From contig JANSYC010000019.1 in assembly GCA_024742605.1 (NCBI GenBank), positions 1 to 60,675 of the forward strand: a DNA stretch of 60,675 nt, in the 5' to 3' direction. The notes beneath the pieces were generated by a model. The model saw only the letters and a program-made list of their open reading frames with translations. It was not told the origin of the DNA and searched no databases. Source of the DNA: Alphaproteobacteria bacterium. GTDB lineage: Bacteria; Pseudomonadota; Alphaproteobacteria; Thalassobaculales; Thalassobaculaceae. Below are positions 21,866-30,408 of this stretch, one piece after another. The position numbers were made by a program, and so were the translations under genes. The stretch's first letter is position 1. Each line of letters starts with the position of its first letter.

Positions 21866-23536
21866 CTATCGGGATTGCATCAGCAGACTGTCGGCCGCGG
21901 CCCGAGCCTCGGCGGTGATGGCGGCGCCTGACAGCATGCGGGCGATTTCCTCGCGCCGCTCCGCCTCATCGAGCCCGACGACGGTGGTGGTGGTCGATTT
22001 GCTGTCCGCCCGTTTCTCGACTCGCCAGTGATGGGCGCCCTGGGCCGCCACCTGCGGGGAGTGGGTGACGACGAGGACCTGGAGCCGGTCTGACAACCGT
22101 GCGAGGCGATCCCCCACCGCCGCCGCGACGGCCCCGCCCACACCGCTGTCGACCTCGTCGAACACCAGGGTCGGGACCGGATGGACCCCGGCCAGAGTGA
22201 CCTTCAGGGCCAACAGGAACCGGGACAGCTCACCACCGGATGCGATCTTGGACAGGGCGCCCGAGGCGGCACCGGGATTGGTCGCCACCTGAAAGGCGAC
22301 ACCGTCCATGCCGGAAGGTCCCCACTTGCTCTCGTCCAACCTGTGAACTGCGGTCTCGAACCGGGCTTTATCGAGCTTCAGCGGCGGCAGTTCCTTGGTG
22401 ATGGCGGCGTCCAACCGTTTGGCGGCGGTATGGCGCGCTTCCGACAGACTTTTCGCGGCCGTCTCGTAAGTGCTGCGAGCCTCTCGCTCCTTGGCCGACA
22501 GTTGTGCGAGGCCGCCGCCCTGCTCATCGAGAGAGGCGAGGCGGTCGACCATCTCCCGGTGCAGAACTGGCAAACTGTCCGGCTCGACCCCGTGTTTGCG
22601 CGCCAGGTCGCGGATGGCATGCAGACGATCCTCGATGTCCTGCAGGCGGGCACCGTCGGCTTCGATATCGGCTGCCGCGGATTGGATTTCGGCGAGCCCG
22701 TCCTGGATTTCGGCGGCGCCCCGTTCCAGGGCGGCGACCGCCGGGTCCAATCGCCCACCGGCCTTTGCCGAAATCCGTTCGATCGCTCTCAGGGCCGCGC
22801 CCAATGAGGCTTCGGCACCGGTTTCGGATGCCAGCGCGTCGGCGGCCGCATTCATCGCCTGCAGCACCGCTTCGGCGTTTGCGAGCACGTTGCGGGTTTC
22901 GCTCAACTCGGTCTCTTCGCCGACCTGCGGAGACAGCGTGTCCAGTTCCTGCACCGCGTGGCGTAGAAAGGCCTCGTCGGCGCGCGCGCGCTCAACCTGG
23001 GCTCGGGCGTCGGTATGGGCTTTCGCGGCTGCGTGCCATCCGGTCCAGGCCGTCGCAACCGCCGATGCCGCCTGCGCCAGCCCGCCGAAACCGTCCAGGG
23101 TGTCCCGATGGGTGCCGGGGTCCATCAGGCCGCGCTGGTCGAACTGCCCCTGGATCTCGACAAGAGTATCGCCCAACCGCCGGAGCATTCCGACGCTGGT
23201 CGGCTGGTCGTTCACATACCCGCGCGAGCGGCCGTCCGCCGTCACGACCCGGCGCAGGATCAGCGGGCCTTCGCGAGGGTCCAGGTCGGCTTCTGCCAGA
23301 ATGTCGTCCACCGGATGCCGGGTCGGGAGGTCAAATTCCGCGGTCACGCTCGCCTGGTCTCGGCCGGTGCGGACCAGACCGGATTCGGCACGGGCGCCGA
23401 GCGCGAGACCCAGAGCGTCCAGCAGGATCGATTTTCCGGCTCCGGTCTCGCCGGTCAGCACCGATAGACCTGACCGGAAGCTCAGATCGAGCCGATCGAT
23501 CAGAACCACGTCTCTGATCGCAAGAGCGCTCAGCAT
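21866..23536 (-). CDS. recN: DNA repair protein RecN
   Basis: SMC-like ATPase of double-strand break repair, 556 residues. It starts with the RecN pattern MLSALAIRDVVLIDRLDLSF. Walker A GETGAGKS is at 29-36, a long coiled-coil-prone middle (about 150-360) follows, then the signature segment LSRFLLALK and the Walker B region TLVFDEVDSGVGG. It lies six bases after the bamD stop codon. Confidence 0.96.
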   Translation of the reverse strand: MLSALAIRDVVLIDRLDLSFRSGLSVLTGETGAGKSILLDALGLALGARAESGLVRTGRDQASVTAEFDLPTRHPVDDILAEADLDPREGPLILRRVVTADGRSRGYVNDQPTSVGMLRRLGDTLVEIQGQFDQRGLMDPGTHRDTLDGFGGLAQAASAVATAWTGWHAAAKAHTDARAQVERARADEAFLRHAVQELDTLSPQVGEETELSETRNVLANAEAVLQAMNAAADALASETGAEASLGAALRAIERISAKAGGRLDPAVAALERGAAEIQDGLAEIQSAAADIEADGARLQDIEDRLHAIRDLARKHGVEPDSLPVLHREMVDRLASLDEQGGGLAQLSAKEREARSTYETAAKSLSEARHTAAKRLDAAITKELPPLKLDKARFETAVHRLDESKWGPSGMDGVAFQVATNPGAASGALSKIASGGELSRFLLALKVTLAGVHPVPTLVFDEVDSGVGGAVAAAVGDRLARLSDRLQVLVVTHSPQVAAQGAHHWRVEKRADSKSTTTTVVGLDEAERREEIARMLSGAAITAEARAAADSLLMQSR

Positions 23537-23542
23537 CGCCGG

Positions 23543-24367
23543 TCAGAACGGCCAGAGATCGATGCCGAGAATACCGCCATCGGTGTCTTCTTCCCGGCTC
23601 CGTCCCTCCTGTACCAGGACATAGGCGTCCTGATACCACTCCGAGCCCGGGTAATTGTATCCGAGTACCGCCGCAGTCCGCTCCGCCTCCTGATCCAGGC
23701 CGAGAGCGGAATAGGACTCTGTAAGACGCAACAGCGCCTCGGGTACCTGATCGGTGGTATCGTACCTCTCGACCACGGTCTTGAACCGGTTGATCGCAGC
23801 GAGGTATTGGCTGCGGCCCATATACCATCGGCCGATCGACATTTCCTTGCCGGCCAGGTGATTGCGGGCCAGATCGATCTTCAGTTTGGCGTCGCGGGAA
23901 TACTTCGAATTCGGGAACCGGAGGATGACTTCCTGGAAGGCTTCCAGGGAGTCCCTGGTGAGCTGCTGGTCCCGTCCGAACGTGGAGTACGCGTATTATA
24001 TCAATCCCTTGAGATAATACGCGTAATCCACGTTCGGATTGGACGGGTTGAGCTGGATGAAACGGTCCAGCGCGTTGATCGCGTTATCGTATTGGTTCGT
24101 CTGATAGAGCGAATAGGCCGCCATCAACTGCGCCTGGGTCGCCCAGACCGAATAGGGGTGTTGGCGTTCCACCTCGTCGAACAGCGGGGCGGCCGCCTTG
24201 TAGTCGCCGTCCAGCGCCGCGCTGTAGGCTTCGTTGTAGATCTCTTCAACCGGCCGCTCGACATAGGGAGCGACTTCATCGTCCGAGCCGCAGGCCGAGA
24301 GCACGGCGAGCAATCCGGCGACAAGGCTCGCCTTGAAGGTCGATCGGCTCAGCGTTCGAGGTGTCAT
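23543..24367 (-). pseudogene. bamD: Outer membrane assembly lipoprotein BamD, interrupted by an in-frame stop
   Basis: BamD is the essential TPR lipoprotein of the BAM complex. The N-terminal part reads a signal and lipobox (AVLSACGSD), then TPR-like FDEVERQHPYSVWATQAQL and NPNVDYAYYLKGLI. The frame then hits TAA at 23996-23998. Beyond it, in the same frame, BamD continues with GRDQQLTRDSLEAFQEVILR, DAKLKIDLARNHLAGKEM and GRWYMGRSQYLAAINRF to a normal C-terminus. Homologues have Tyr-Tyr near the stop. The eight codons from the stop onwards are nearly the reverse complement of the preceding coding sequence. Either the locus is a recent mutation, it is read through, or the sequence is wrong. 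Another copy elsewhere is possible. Confidence 0.85.
23975..24038. repeat. 30-bp near-perfect inverted repeat inside bamD
   Basis: Arms 23975-24004 and 24009-24038 pair at 28 of 30 positions with a four-base loop; the mismatches are 23987/24026 and 24000/24013. The TAA stop in bamD arises as the reverse complement of bases in the Tyr-Tyr codons of the other arm. Such a long dyad inside conserved coding sequence is not expected by chance. Confidence 0.9.
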
Positions 24368-24601
24368 CTGGTCGCACACATCCGGGTCTTGCCCGCCTTG
24401 CCGACTGTAATTGGCCGACATGCCGCAGGTCATTCAGGTGGGCGAAAGATAAGCGTCCAGCCCCGCAGAGGGAAGACCTTCCGACGCGCGGATATCGCTC
24501 GGCCAGGGATTGAGCACACTTTCGGTCACCTCCAAGTGATTTGGCAACTGCCGCCGGTAGGATTAGGTCTAGGACAACAGAACCGCAGAGGGAGCGTCGT
24601 C

Positions 24602-25615
24602 ATGTTGATCAAACGTTGGAAGGGTTGGGAAATTCCCGAGCGGGAGGTGACCCCCCACAGCGTCTACATGAACCGTCGTGGTTTCATGCGCGCGCTTGCC
24701 GCCGGGCCGATTCTCGCATCGACCGCAGGGCTGGCGGCGTGCGGAGACGAAAGCCAGGCCCAGGACAGCAAGGCGGTCGAGCAGGTCGCGAAGGCTCCGG
24801 TCAGTGATCCGTCGGCGATCTACTATCCGGCCGCCCGGAACGAGACCTATAGGGTGGACCGGCCGATCACCGCTGAAGAAGACGCCACCACGTATAATAA
24901 TTTCTACGAGTTCGGCTCCCACAAGAATATTTGGCAGGCGGCTCAGGGTCTCCCGATTCGGCCGTGGACCGTCACGATTGACGGTATGGTCGAGAACGCC
25001 CAGACCGTCGACATCGACACCCTGCTGAAGGCGATGCAGCCGTTCGAAGAGCGGGTCTACCGGCATCGTTGTGTCGAGGCCTGGTCGATGACGGTTCCCT
25101 GGACCGGCTTCCCGCTGAGCAAACTGGTTGAGTTCGCCAAGCCGCTGTCCTCGGCGAAGTACATCAAGATGCAGACCTTCCAGAATCCCGACATCGCACC
25201 CGGACAGCGCCAGTTCTGGTATCCTTGGCCCTATATCGAGGGATTGACCATGGCGGAGGCCACCAACGATCTGGCCTTCATCGCGACGGGTATCTACGGC
25301 GAGCCCATGCCGCCGCAAAACGGCGCGCCGCTGCGTCTGGCCGTGCCGTGGAAATACGGTTTCAAATCGGTCAAGTCCCTGGTACGGTTCACCTTTACGG
25401 ATCAGCGTCCGGTCTCCTTCTGGGAGGATCTTCAAGCCTCCGAATACGGGTTCTGGGCCAACGTGAATCCCGATGTGGATCATGCCCGCTGGAGCCAGGC
25501 GACCGAACGGGTCCTGGGGACGAATGAGCGGGTGCCGACCTTGATGTTTAACGGGTATGGTGAGTTCGTCAGCGATCTCTACAAAGGTATGGACGGCGAA
25601 AAGCTGTACATGTGA
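24602..25615 (+). CDS. msrP: Periplasmic methionine sulfoxide reductase catalytic subunit (YedY/MsrP)
   Basis: Molybdenum-cofactor enzyme that repairs oxidised methionines in periplasmic proteins. A Tat signal is visible with the twin Arg at 25-26 (MNRRGFMRALAAG). The Mo-ligand cysteine is Cys157 in HRCVEAWSM; NFYEFGSHKNIW and VPWKYGFKSVKS are also typical. Length is 337 residues. The signal ends in GLAACGDE, which fits a lipobox, so the enzyme may be a lipoprotein. The usual membrane partner msrQ is not next to it. The ATG at 24602 opens the recognised sequence. Confidence 0.93.
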   Translation: MLIKRWKGWEIPEREVTPHSVYMNRRGFMRALAAGPILASTAGLAACGDESQAQDSKAVEQVAKAPVSDPSAIYYPAARNETYRVDRPITAEEDATTYNNFYEFGSHKNIWQAAQGLPIRPWTVTIDGMVENAQTVDIDTLLKAMQPFEERVYRHRCVEAWSMTVPWTGFPLSKLVEFAKPLSSAKYIKMQTFQNPDIAPGQRQFWYPWPYIEGLTMAEATNDLAFIATGIYGEPMPPQNGAPLRLAVPWKYGFKSVKSLVRFTFTDQRPVSFWEDLQASEYGFWANVNPDVDHARWSQATERVLGTNERVPTLMFNGYGEFVSDLYKGMDGEKLYM

Positions 25616-25683
25616 TCGCAAGGTGCTTCGTGATTTCGGATCAATGGGTTAGAGTTCAGGTTTCGTGATCTCGCCGGTGAGTC

Positions 25684-26520
25684 ATGCGCCTTTTCGCCAT
25701 CTCCGACCTGCATCTCGCGAGCGCGCCGAACCAGCAGGCGCTGGAGGACCTGCCAGCCTATCCGGAGGACTGGCTGATCGTCGCGGGGGATGTTGCGGAG
25801 AAGTTCGACACCCTCGATTGGGCATTCGGCCTGCTGACCTACAAGTTCGCACATGTGCTTTGGGTGCCCGGCAATCATGAGCTTTGGGCGATCCCCGGCC
25901 GTGAACCGCCGGAACCGAAAGGCGTGCAACGCTATCACCGGTTGGTCGAGATCGCTCGGCGTCATGGGGTGACGACGCCTGAGGATCCGTTCCTCAGGTG
26001 GCCGGGCCAGCTGCCCCAGGACGTCGGGGCTGCGGAACATCTGATCCTGGCACCGCTCTTTCTGCTCTACGATTACAGTTTCCGCCCTGCCCATGTGCCG
26101 CTCGACGAGGTGGTGTCCTGGGCCGAGGAAACCCACAATGTGTGCAGTGACGAATTGCTGTTGAGCCCCGAGCCGCATGACAGTCGGATCGCCTGGTGTC
26201 TTGAGCGGCTGAAGCTCGCGGATAGGCGCCTGTCAGAGGAGATTCCCCAGGAAGCGGCGAGCATCCTTATCAATCACTGGCCGTTTCGACACGACCTCGT
26301 CCGAATTCCCCGTGTGCCAAGGTTCACGCCATGGTGCGGGACCACCGCGACCCGGCAGTGGCATGTCCGGCATCGGGCCTATGCCGCGATCTCAGGACAT
26401 CTTCACACCCGCCGGACCGATGTCATCGACGATACCCGCTTCGAGGAAGTCTCGCTCGGCTATCCCCGCCAATGGGATCAAGGCCGCGGAATGGCGTCCT
26501 ATTTGCGACGGATCTTGTGA
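25684..26520 (+). CDS. Calcineurin-like metallophosphoesterase
   Basis: A 278-residue phosphoesterase with the two-metal motifs in order: ISDLH (residue 6 on), VAGDV, PGNHELW, NHWP and SGHLHTRR. These give the Asp, His and Asn ligands of the family. The substrate is not defined; relatives act on nucleotides, lipid phosphates or proteins. Start ATG 25684 places the first motif right at the N-terminus. Confidence 0.9.
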   Translation: MRLFAISDLHLASAPNQQALEDLPAYPEDWLIVAGDVAEKFDTLDWAFGLLTYKFAHVLWVPGNHELWAIPGREPPEPKGVQRYHRLVEIARRHGVTTPEDPFLRWPGQLPQDVGAAEHLILAPLFLLYDYSFRPAHVPLDEVVSWAEETHNVCSDELLLSPEPHDSRIAWCLERLKLADRRLSEEIPQEAASILINHWPFRHDLVRIPRVPRFTPWCGTTATRQWHVRHRAYAAISGHLHTRRTDVIDDTRFEEVSLGYPRQWDQGRGMASYLRRIL

Positions 26521-26605
26521 CGGGGCGCACGGTTGCGGGTGCGATGCCTGCGGTGCAAGTCTTCGGCAAAAGACCACCCCCTACGCATGGCCGAGGAGAC
26601 AGCCC

Positions 26606-27739
26606 GTGAAGACGAAAGCAGCGATCCTGCGCGAGATCGCCCCTGAGCGCCCCTACGCTACCAGCCGGCCGATCCGGATCGAGGAGGTCGATCTCGATGG
26701 GCCCCAACCGGGCGAGGTGCTGGTCAAGGTGATGGGAGCCGGTCTGTGCCATTCCGATCTGTCGGTGGTGGACGGTTCGCGGCCGAGGCCGCTGCCGGTG
26801 GCGCTTGGTCATGAAGGGGCCGGAGAGGTTGTTGAGATAGGGGCCGGGGTGCGGGATATAACCGTGGGTGACCCGGTGGTCTTTCAGTTTTCCGCCAGTT
26901 GTGGGCGGTGCACGAACTGCCAGTCCGGCCGTCCGCAGATATGCCTGACCCATGGAGCCGCCCGTGCCAAAGGGGAGCTCATGGGCGGCGGCAAGCGCAT
27001 CCGCGATTCCTCAGGCCAGCCGGTCAACCACCAGTCCGGGGTGTCCTGCTTCGCGGAGTACGTCGTGGTCGACCGGGGCTCGGTGGTGCGGATCTCCCGA
27101 GATGTCCCGCTTCAGACCGCCGCCCTGTTCGGCTGCGCGGTCATGACCGGGGCGGGTGCGGCGCTGAATACGGCGGCGGTGCGCCCCGGCCAGTCGGTCG
27201 CAGTGATCGGTCTGGGCGGTGTGGGCTTTTCCGGCCTCATGGGGGCCAAGATGGGCGGCGCGTTCCCGCTGATCGCGGTCGATATCAACCCGGAGAAGCT
27301 AGGCCTTGCCCGCCAGTTCGGCGCCGATCACACGGTCGATCCGAGCGAGCCGGACGCGATCGAACGAATCAAGGACCTGACCGATGGCGGGGTTGAGATC
27401 GCTTTGGAATTCGCGGGCGCGGTCCGTGCGCTCGAGACCGGCTACAAGATCCTGCGGTTGGGAGGCAGTCTGGTGACGGCGGGTCTGGCGCCCGCGGGTC
27501 ACGACTTCCCGATACCGGCCGCAGATCTGGTGACCCGCGAGATCAGTGTCCGCGGCAGCTATATGGGCGGCTGCGTTCCCGTGCGGGATATCCCGAGGTT
27601 TCTGGAGGCCTATCAACGCGGCGAAATGCCGGTGGATCGGTTGATTGCGGGGACGGTCGGCTTCGAGGACTTGAATGCGGGATTCGACAAACTCGCCGGC
27701 GGGTCCGTGATCCGCCAGATCCTAACCCCGCACGGGTGA
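26606..27739 (+). CDS. Zinc-dependent alcohol dehydrogenase family protein
   Basis: A 377-residue medium-chain dehydrogenase. Catalytic zinc ligands are Cys48 (GLCHSDL), His69 (GHEGAGEV) and a Cys in LFGCAVMTGAG. The structural zinc site has four cysteines (Cys99, 102, 105 and 113 in CGRCTNCQSGRPQIC). The nucleotide-binding loop is GLGGVGFSG, followed by Asp in AVDINPEKLG, which suggests NAD. Closest in style to class III/benzyl-alcohol-type enzymes; substrate unknown. GTG 26606 follows GAGGAGAC and gives the usual start. Its end overlaps the convergent acyltransferase gene by 18 bases. Confidence 0.9.
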   Translation: MKTKAAILREIAPERPYATSRPIRIEEVDLDGPQPGEVLVKVMGAGLCHSDLSVVDGSRPRPLPVALGHEGAGEVVEIGAGVRDITVGDPVVFQFSASCGRCTNCQSGRPQICLTHGAARAKGELMGGGKRIRDSSGQPVNHQSGVSCFAEYVVVDRGSVVRISRDVPLQTAALFGCAVMTGAGAALNTAAVRPGQSVAVIGLGGVGFSGLMGAKMGGAFPLIAVDINPEKLGLARQFGADHTVDPSEPDAIERIKDLTDGGVEIALEFAGAVRALETGYKILRLGGSLVTAGLAPAGHDFPIPAADLVTREISVRGSYMGGCVPVRDIPRFLEAYQRGEMPVDRLIAGTVGFEDLNAGFDKLAGGSVIRQILTPHG

Positions 27740-28651
27740 CTTTCGGCGGCGCCGGATCTTGGACGGTCCCTCGCTGAGGTCGTAGGTCACGGCACGGAGA
27801 TGATCGATCAGGGCGCGCCGATCGGTCAGATGCGCCAGATGCTGGGACGGAATCGTGTCGCCGATCCGGATGGCGATATCGGCGCCGATCTTGTTGGCGA
27901 CTTCTTTGAACAGAAGCGAGTAGCGCAGCGTCAGGCTGACATTGCTGGCGATCTGGAACAGGCGGCTGTTCTGCCCCTCAAAGAACATCGGCACCACATC
28001 CGCCTTCGAGCTGGTGATCAGCCGGGAGGTGAAGGTTTTCCATTCCGGATCGATCGCGCGGCCGAACATCGGCTTGGCCGTGGACACCGTACCCCCCGGA
28101 AACACCACGACGGCTCCGCCCTGCCGCAGTTCGGATAGGGCCTGACGCCGGGATTCCAAGTTGGTTTCGAGCGCTTCCTTGGTCTCGTTGAAATCGATCG
28201 GCAGCAGGAAAGGCCGGACCTCCTGCGCCCGGTAAAGCACAGAGTTCGTCAGAACCTTGAACCGAGGACGGATGCGCGAGGTCAGGTACGAGATCACCAC
28301 ACCGTCCAGGACACCGAAGGGGTGATTGGCGACTATCACAAGCGGCCCTTCTTTCGGAATCCTCTCCAGGCGGTCGCGATCGTAGATGAGATTGAGTTCC
28401 AACTTCCGGATGGCGGCGGTCCAGAAGTCCTCGTCCGGCACCGGGTTCAGATAATGATCCATATACATTCGTCGCAGCTTCGGCTGCCCAGTGACCTTCT
28501 CAATCGCGCGGATCATGAGTTGGGTTGGCCGGCCAAAGGAGGGGTCTGAATAGGAGAAGACCGGCGTATCGTCAATCACAGGTTGCTTTGGCCCCCATCG
28601 CTTCAGGAGCGATGTGGCAGGATCGGTAGGCATTTCCCCGTCACGGTTCAT
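27722..28651 (-). CDS. Lysophospholipid acyltransferase family protein (PlsC-like)
   Basis: A 309-residue acyltransferase. The catalytic HX4D motif is seen in VANHPFGVLDG, the second motif in VVFPGGTVSTA, and a downstream EGQNSRLFQ fits the family. It resembles acyltransferases that act on lysophospholipids or ornithine lipids. The 3' end overlaps the convergent dehydrogenase gene. It is the third gene of a same-strand set with a dioxygenase and a sulfotransferase, 91 bases after the latter. Start may be ATG 28651 or the nearby 28633. Confidence 0.85.
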   Translation of the reverse strand: MNRDGEMPTDPATSLLKRWGPKQPVIDDTPVFSYSDPSFGRPTQLMIRAIEKVTGQPKLRRMYMDHYLNPVPDEDFWTAAIRKLELNLIYDRDRLERIPKEGPLVIVANHPFGVLDGVVISYLTSRIRPRFKVLTNSVLYRAQEVRPFLLPIDFNETKEALETNLESRRQALSELRQGGAVVVFPGGTVSTAKPMFGRAIDPEWKTFTSRLITSSKADVVPMFFEGQNSRLFQIASNVSLTLRYSLLFKEVANKIGADIAIRIGDTIPSQHLAHLTDRRALIDHLRAVTYDLSEGPSKIRRRRKSPVRG

Positions 28652-28742
28652 CCGCGTTCTCTATGTTCTTCGCACGTATTCGGGCACCGTCCAATCGACG
28701 CACGGAGCAGAATGTGGGTCAAGCAGGGCTCGTGTCCATGCC

Positions 28743-29564
28743 TCACTCTTGATATCCGGCATCGAGGTTCAATGGGTTTATAGCGCGCGCGTACAGGTCC
28801 TGGAACGCTTCGTAGCCATGCTGGCGCCACATGCCGACCTTGCCGCGACTTGGCCGGTCCTGAACCGGAAGATCCGCGATCGATGTTGCGTGCTCCCGGA
28901 CGGTGCCGGTCGTCTTGAGCGCCGCAAAGAGAGCCTCATCGACATGGGGCAGTTTGAGAAACGTGTAGATCTCTCGCAGCTTTGAGACGGGATCGGCCAG
29001 GACATCCTCGTATCGGACGGCCAAGGTCTGCTTCAGCCGACGTCGCTTCAGGTATTTGAAGCCCTCGATCAGCGGCACCGCGAATTTGCTGGAAAAGACT
29101 CCTGCGTTTTCCAGGAAGGAGAGGTTCAGGTTCTGCCTGGCAGCGATGGTGCAGCGCAACATCAGGGAGTCCCGCAGATCGCTATGAACCCGGATGTACT
29201 GGGAACCCGGAAAGATCCGGTCGATATGTTGGAGACCTACCGCATGCTCCGGCGTTTTCTCCCCGAGGAGTTCGACATCCGTGATGTCGTGACGCTTGAA
29301 GAGGTCGGCGAACGGGGTCCTGGAGAGTTCGGTCACGGTTTCCTGTGGGACGTCGAACTCCGCTTGTCCAACTTCCTCTAGGCATTTGTTGCGGACGTTC
29401 TGGAACTGCATCATCGGCAGGATGAGCGTAAGAAACGTCGACGGTTCGTTCAGGCAAACGGCGCGCGGGTCCGTGTCGACAAGACTGCCGGTCCAGGTCG
29501 TCCCGGAGCCTTGGACACCGAGGACGAGGAAGGTTGTTCGACTGGAGAGCGGATCGTTGGTCAT
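28743..29564 (-). CDS. Sulfotransferase family protein
   Basis: A 273-residue P-loop sulfotransferase that would move sulfate from PAPS to a hydroxyl or amine. The PAPS 5'-phosphosulfate loop is FLVLGVQGSGTTWTGSLV, and RVHSDLRDSLMLRCTI matches the 3'-phosphate-binding region. LAVRYEDVLADPVSKLREIY is the typical tail. The acceptor is unknown. ATG 29564 opens the fold; the open frame also reaches back to a GTG at 29618 overlapping the upstream dioxygenase gene. It may be cotranscribed with that gene and the downstream acyltransferase. Confidence 0.85.
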   Translation of the reverse strand: MTNDPLSSRTTFLVLGVQGSGTTWTGSLVDTDPRAVCLNEPSTFLTLILPMMQFQNVRNKCLEEVGQAEFDVPQETVTELSRTPFADLFKRHDITDVELLGEKTPEHAVGLQHIDRIFPGSQYIRVHSDLRDSLMLRCTIAARQNLNLSFLENAGVFSSKFAVPLIEGFKYLKRRRLKQTLAVRYEDVLADPVSKLREIYTFLKLPHVDEALFAALKTTGTVREHATSIADLPVQDRPSRGKVGMWRQHGYEAFQDLYARAINPLNLDAGYQE

Positions 29565-29602
29565 CGCGGGATTATGATCCGATTCGCGGGTATGTGGCAG
29601 TT

Positions 29603-30274
29603 TTAAGTATCGGCCCACATGCGCATCAAATTCAGCCGGGCCTTCTCGACCTTGCCGAGCAGCGCGCGGTCTCCATTGTTGGCAACCAGATCGGCCATGA
29701 CATCTGCCAGATCGCCTAGCACTTCTCGGCGTGCGGGATCTCGGACCATGCTTTCAATCCAGGTCACGATCGCCAGGCGCCGACCCTTGGTGACCGGATT
29801 GACCCTGTGCAGGTAGTGGGTGGGATAGAGCACCGCGTTGCCTGCGGGTTCCTTATAGATCTGTTCACCGAATGGGGTTTGCAGGACCAACTCACCGCCT
29901 GTGTAGCCGTCCGGGCCATTCAGAAAGATGGTGATTGAAAGATCGGTTCGCATGCCGGGATAGGGTCCCATCAGGGCCGCGTCGATATGGTTGCCGTACT
30001 TGTGCCCTTCGGTATAGGACGCGAAAATCGGCGACAGAATCCGGCGCGGCATGGCCGAGATCGCGAAGCTGTCATTTTGCTTCATCGCGGTCAGCACCAA
30101 TTGGGACAAGTCCCGGTATTCCGGGCTTTGCGGCGACATCTGGGTGTTCTTTTTGATCTCGTTGCCGAGAGGCCCGCCGCTCATGGTGCCATCCACGAAG
30201 GAACTTCCCAGCAACTTACCCGCGATCAATTTGACCTGATCTTTCGACAGCAGTTCCTTGATCACCGCGACCAT
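29603..30274 (-). CDS. Fe(II)/2-oxoglutarate-dependent dioxygenase (PKHD-type hydroxylase, PiuC-like)
   Basis: A 223-residue prolyl-4-hydroxylase-like dioxygenase. Iron ligands are visible as His96 and Asp98 in NHIDAALMG and His156 in YLHRVNPVTKG; the following Arg (GRRLAIVTWIES) would bind 2-oxoglutarate. The order HxD...H with RTDLSITIFLN and GGEL fits the PKHD/PiuC family, often linked to iron uptake in other bacteria, though no siderophore receptor is next to it here. A ribosome site GGAGAGGATG precedes the ATG. First gene of the dioxygenase-sulfotransferase-acyltransferase set. Confidence 0.88.
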   Translation of the reverse strand: MVAVIKELLSKDQVKLIAGKLLGSSFVDGTMSGGPLGNEIKKNTQMSPQSPEYRDLSQLVLTAMKQNDSFAISAMPRRILSPIFASYTEGHKYGNHIDAALMGPYPGMRTDLSITIFLNGPDGYTGGELVLQTPFGEQIYKEPAGNAVLYPTHYLHRVNPVTKGRRLAIVTWIESMVRDPARREVLGDLADVMADLVANNGDRALLGKVEKARLNLMRMWADT

Positions 30275-30408
30275 GCCGCATCCTCTCCAAATATGTGCGC
30301 GCCTTTGCCGAGGACCCTAGCAGATGGTTGCAGATGGGGCGACGTCGCTTGCCTTTTGCGACCTTGATACCCATGTCGACCGGAAAGAAAAAGCCTGGGA
30401 CAGAACGA

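Noticed and set aside
23543-24433. bamD as two separate genes, or as a frameshift, or as selenocysteine/recoded stop
   Set aside because: Both parts are in the same frame, so there is no frameshift. The stop is TAA, not TGA, so selenocysteine does not apply. The second part has no ribosome site and the join is inside a conserved TPR region.
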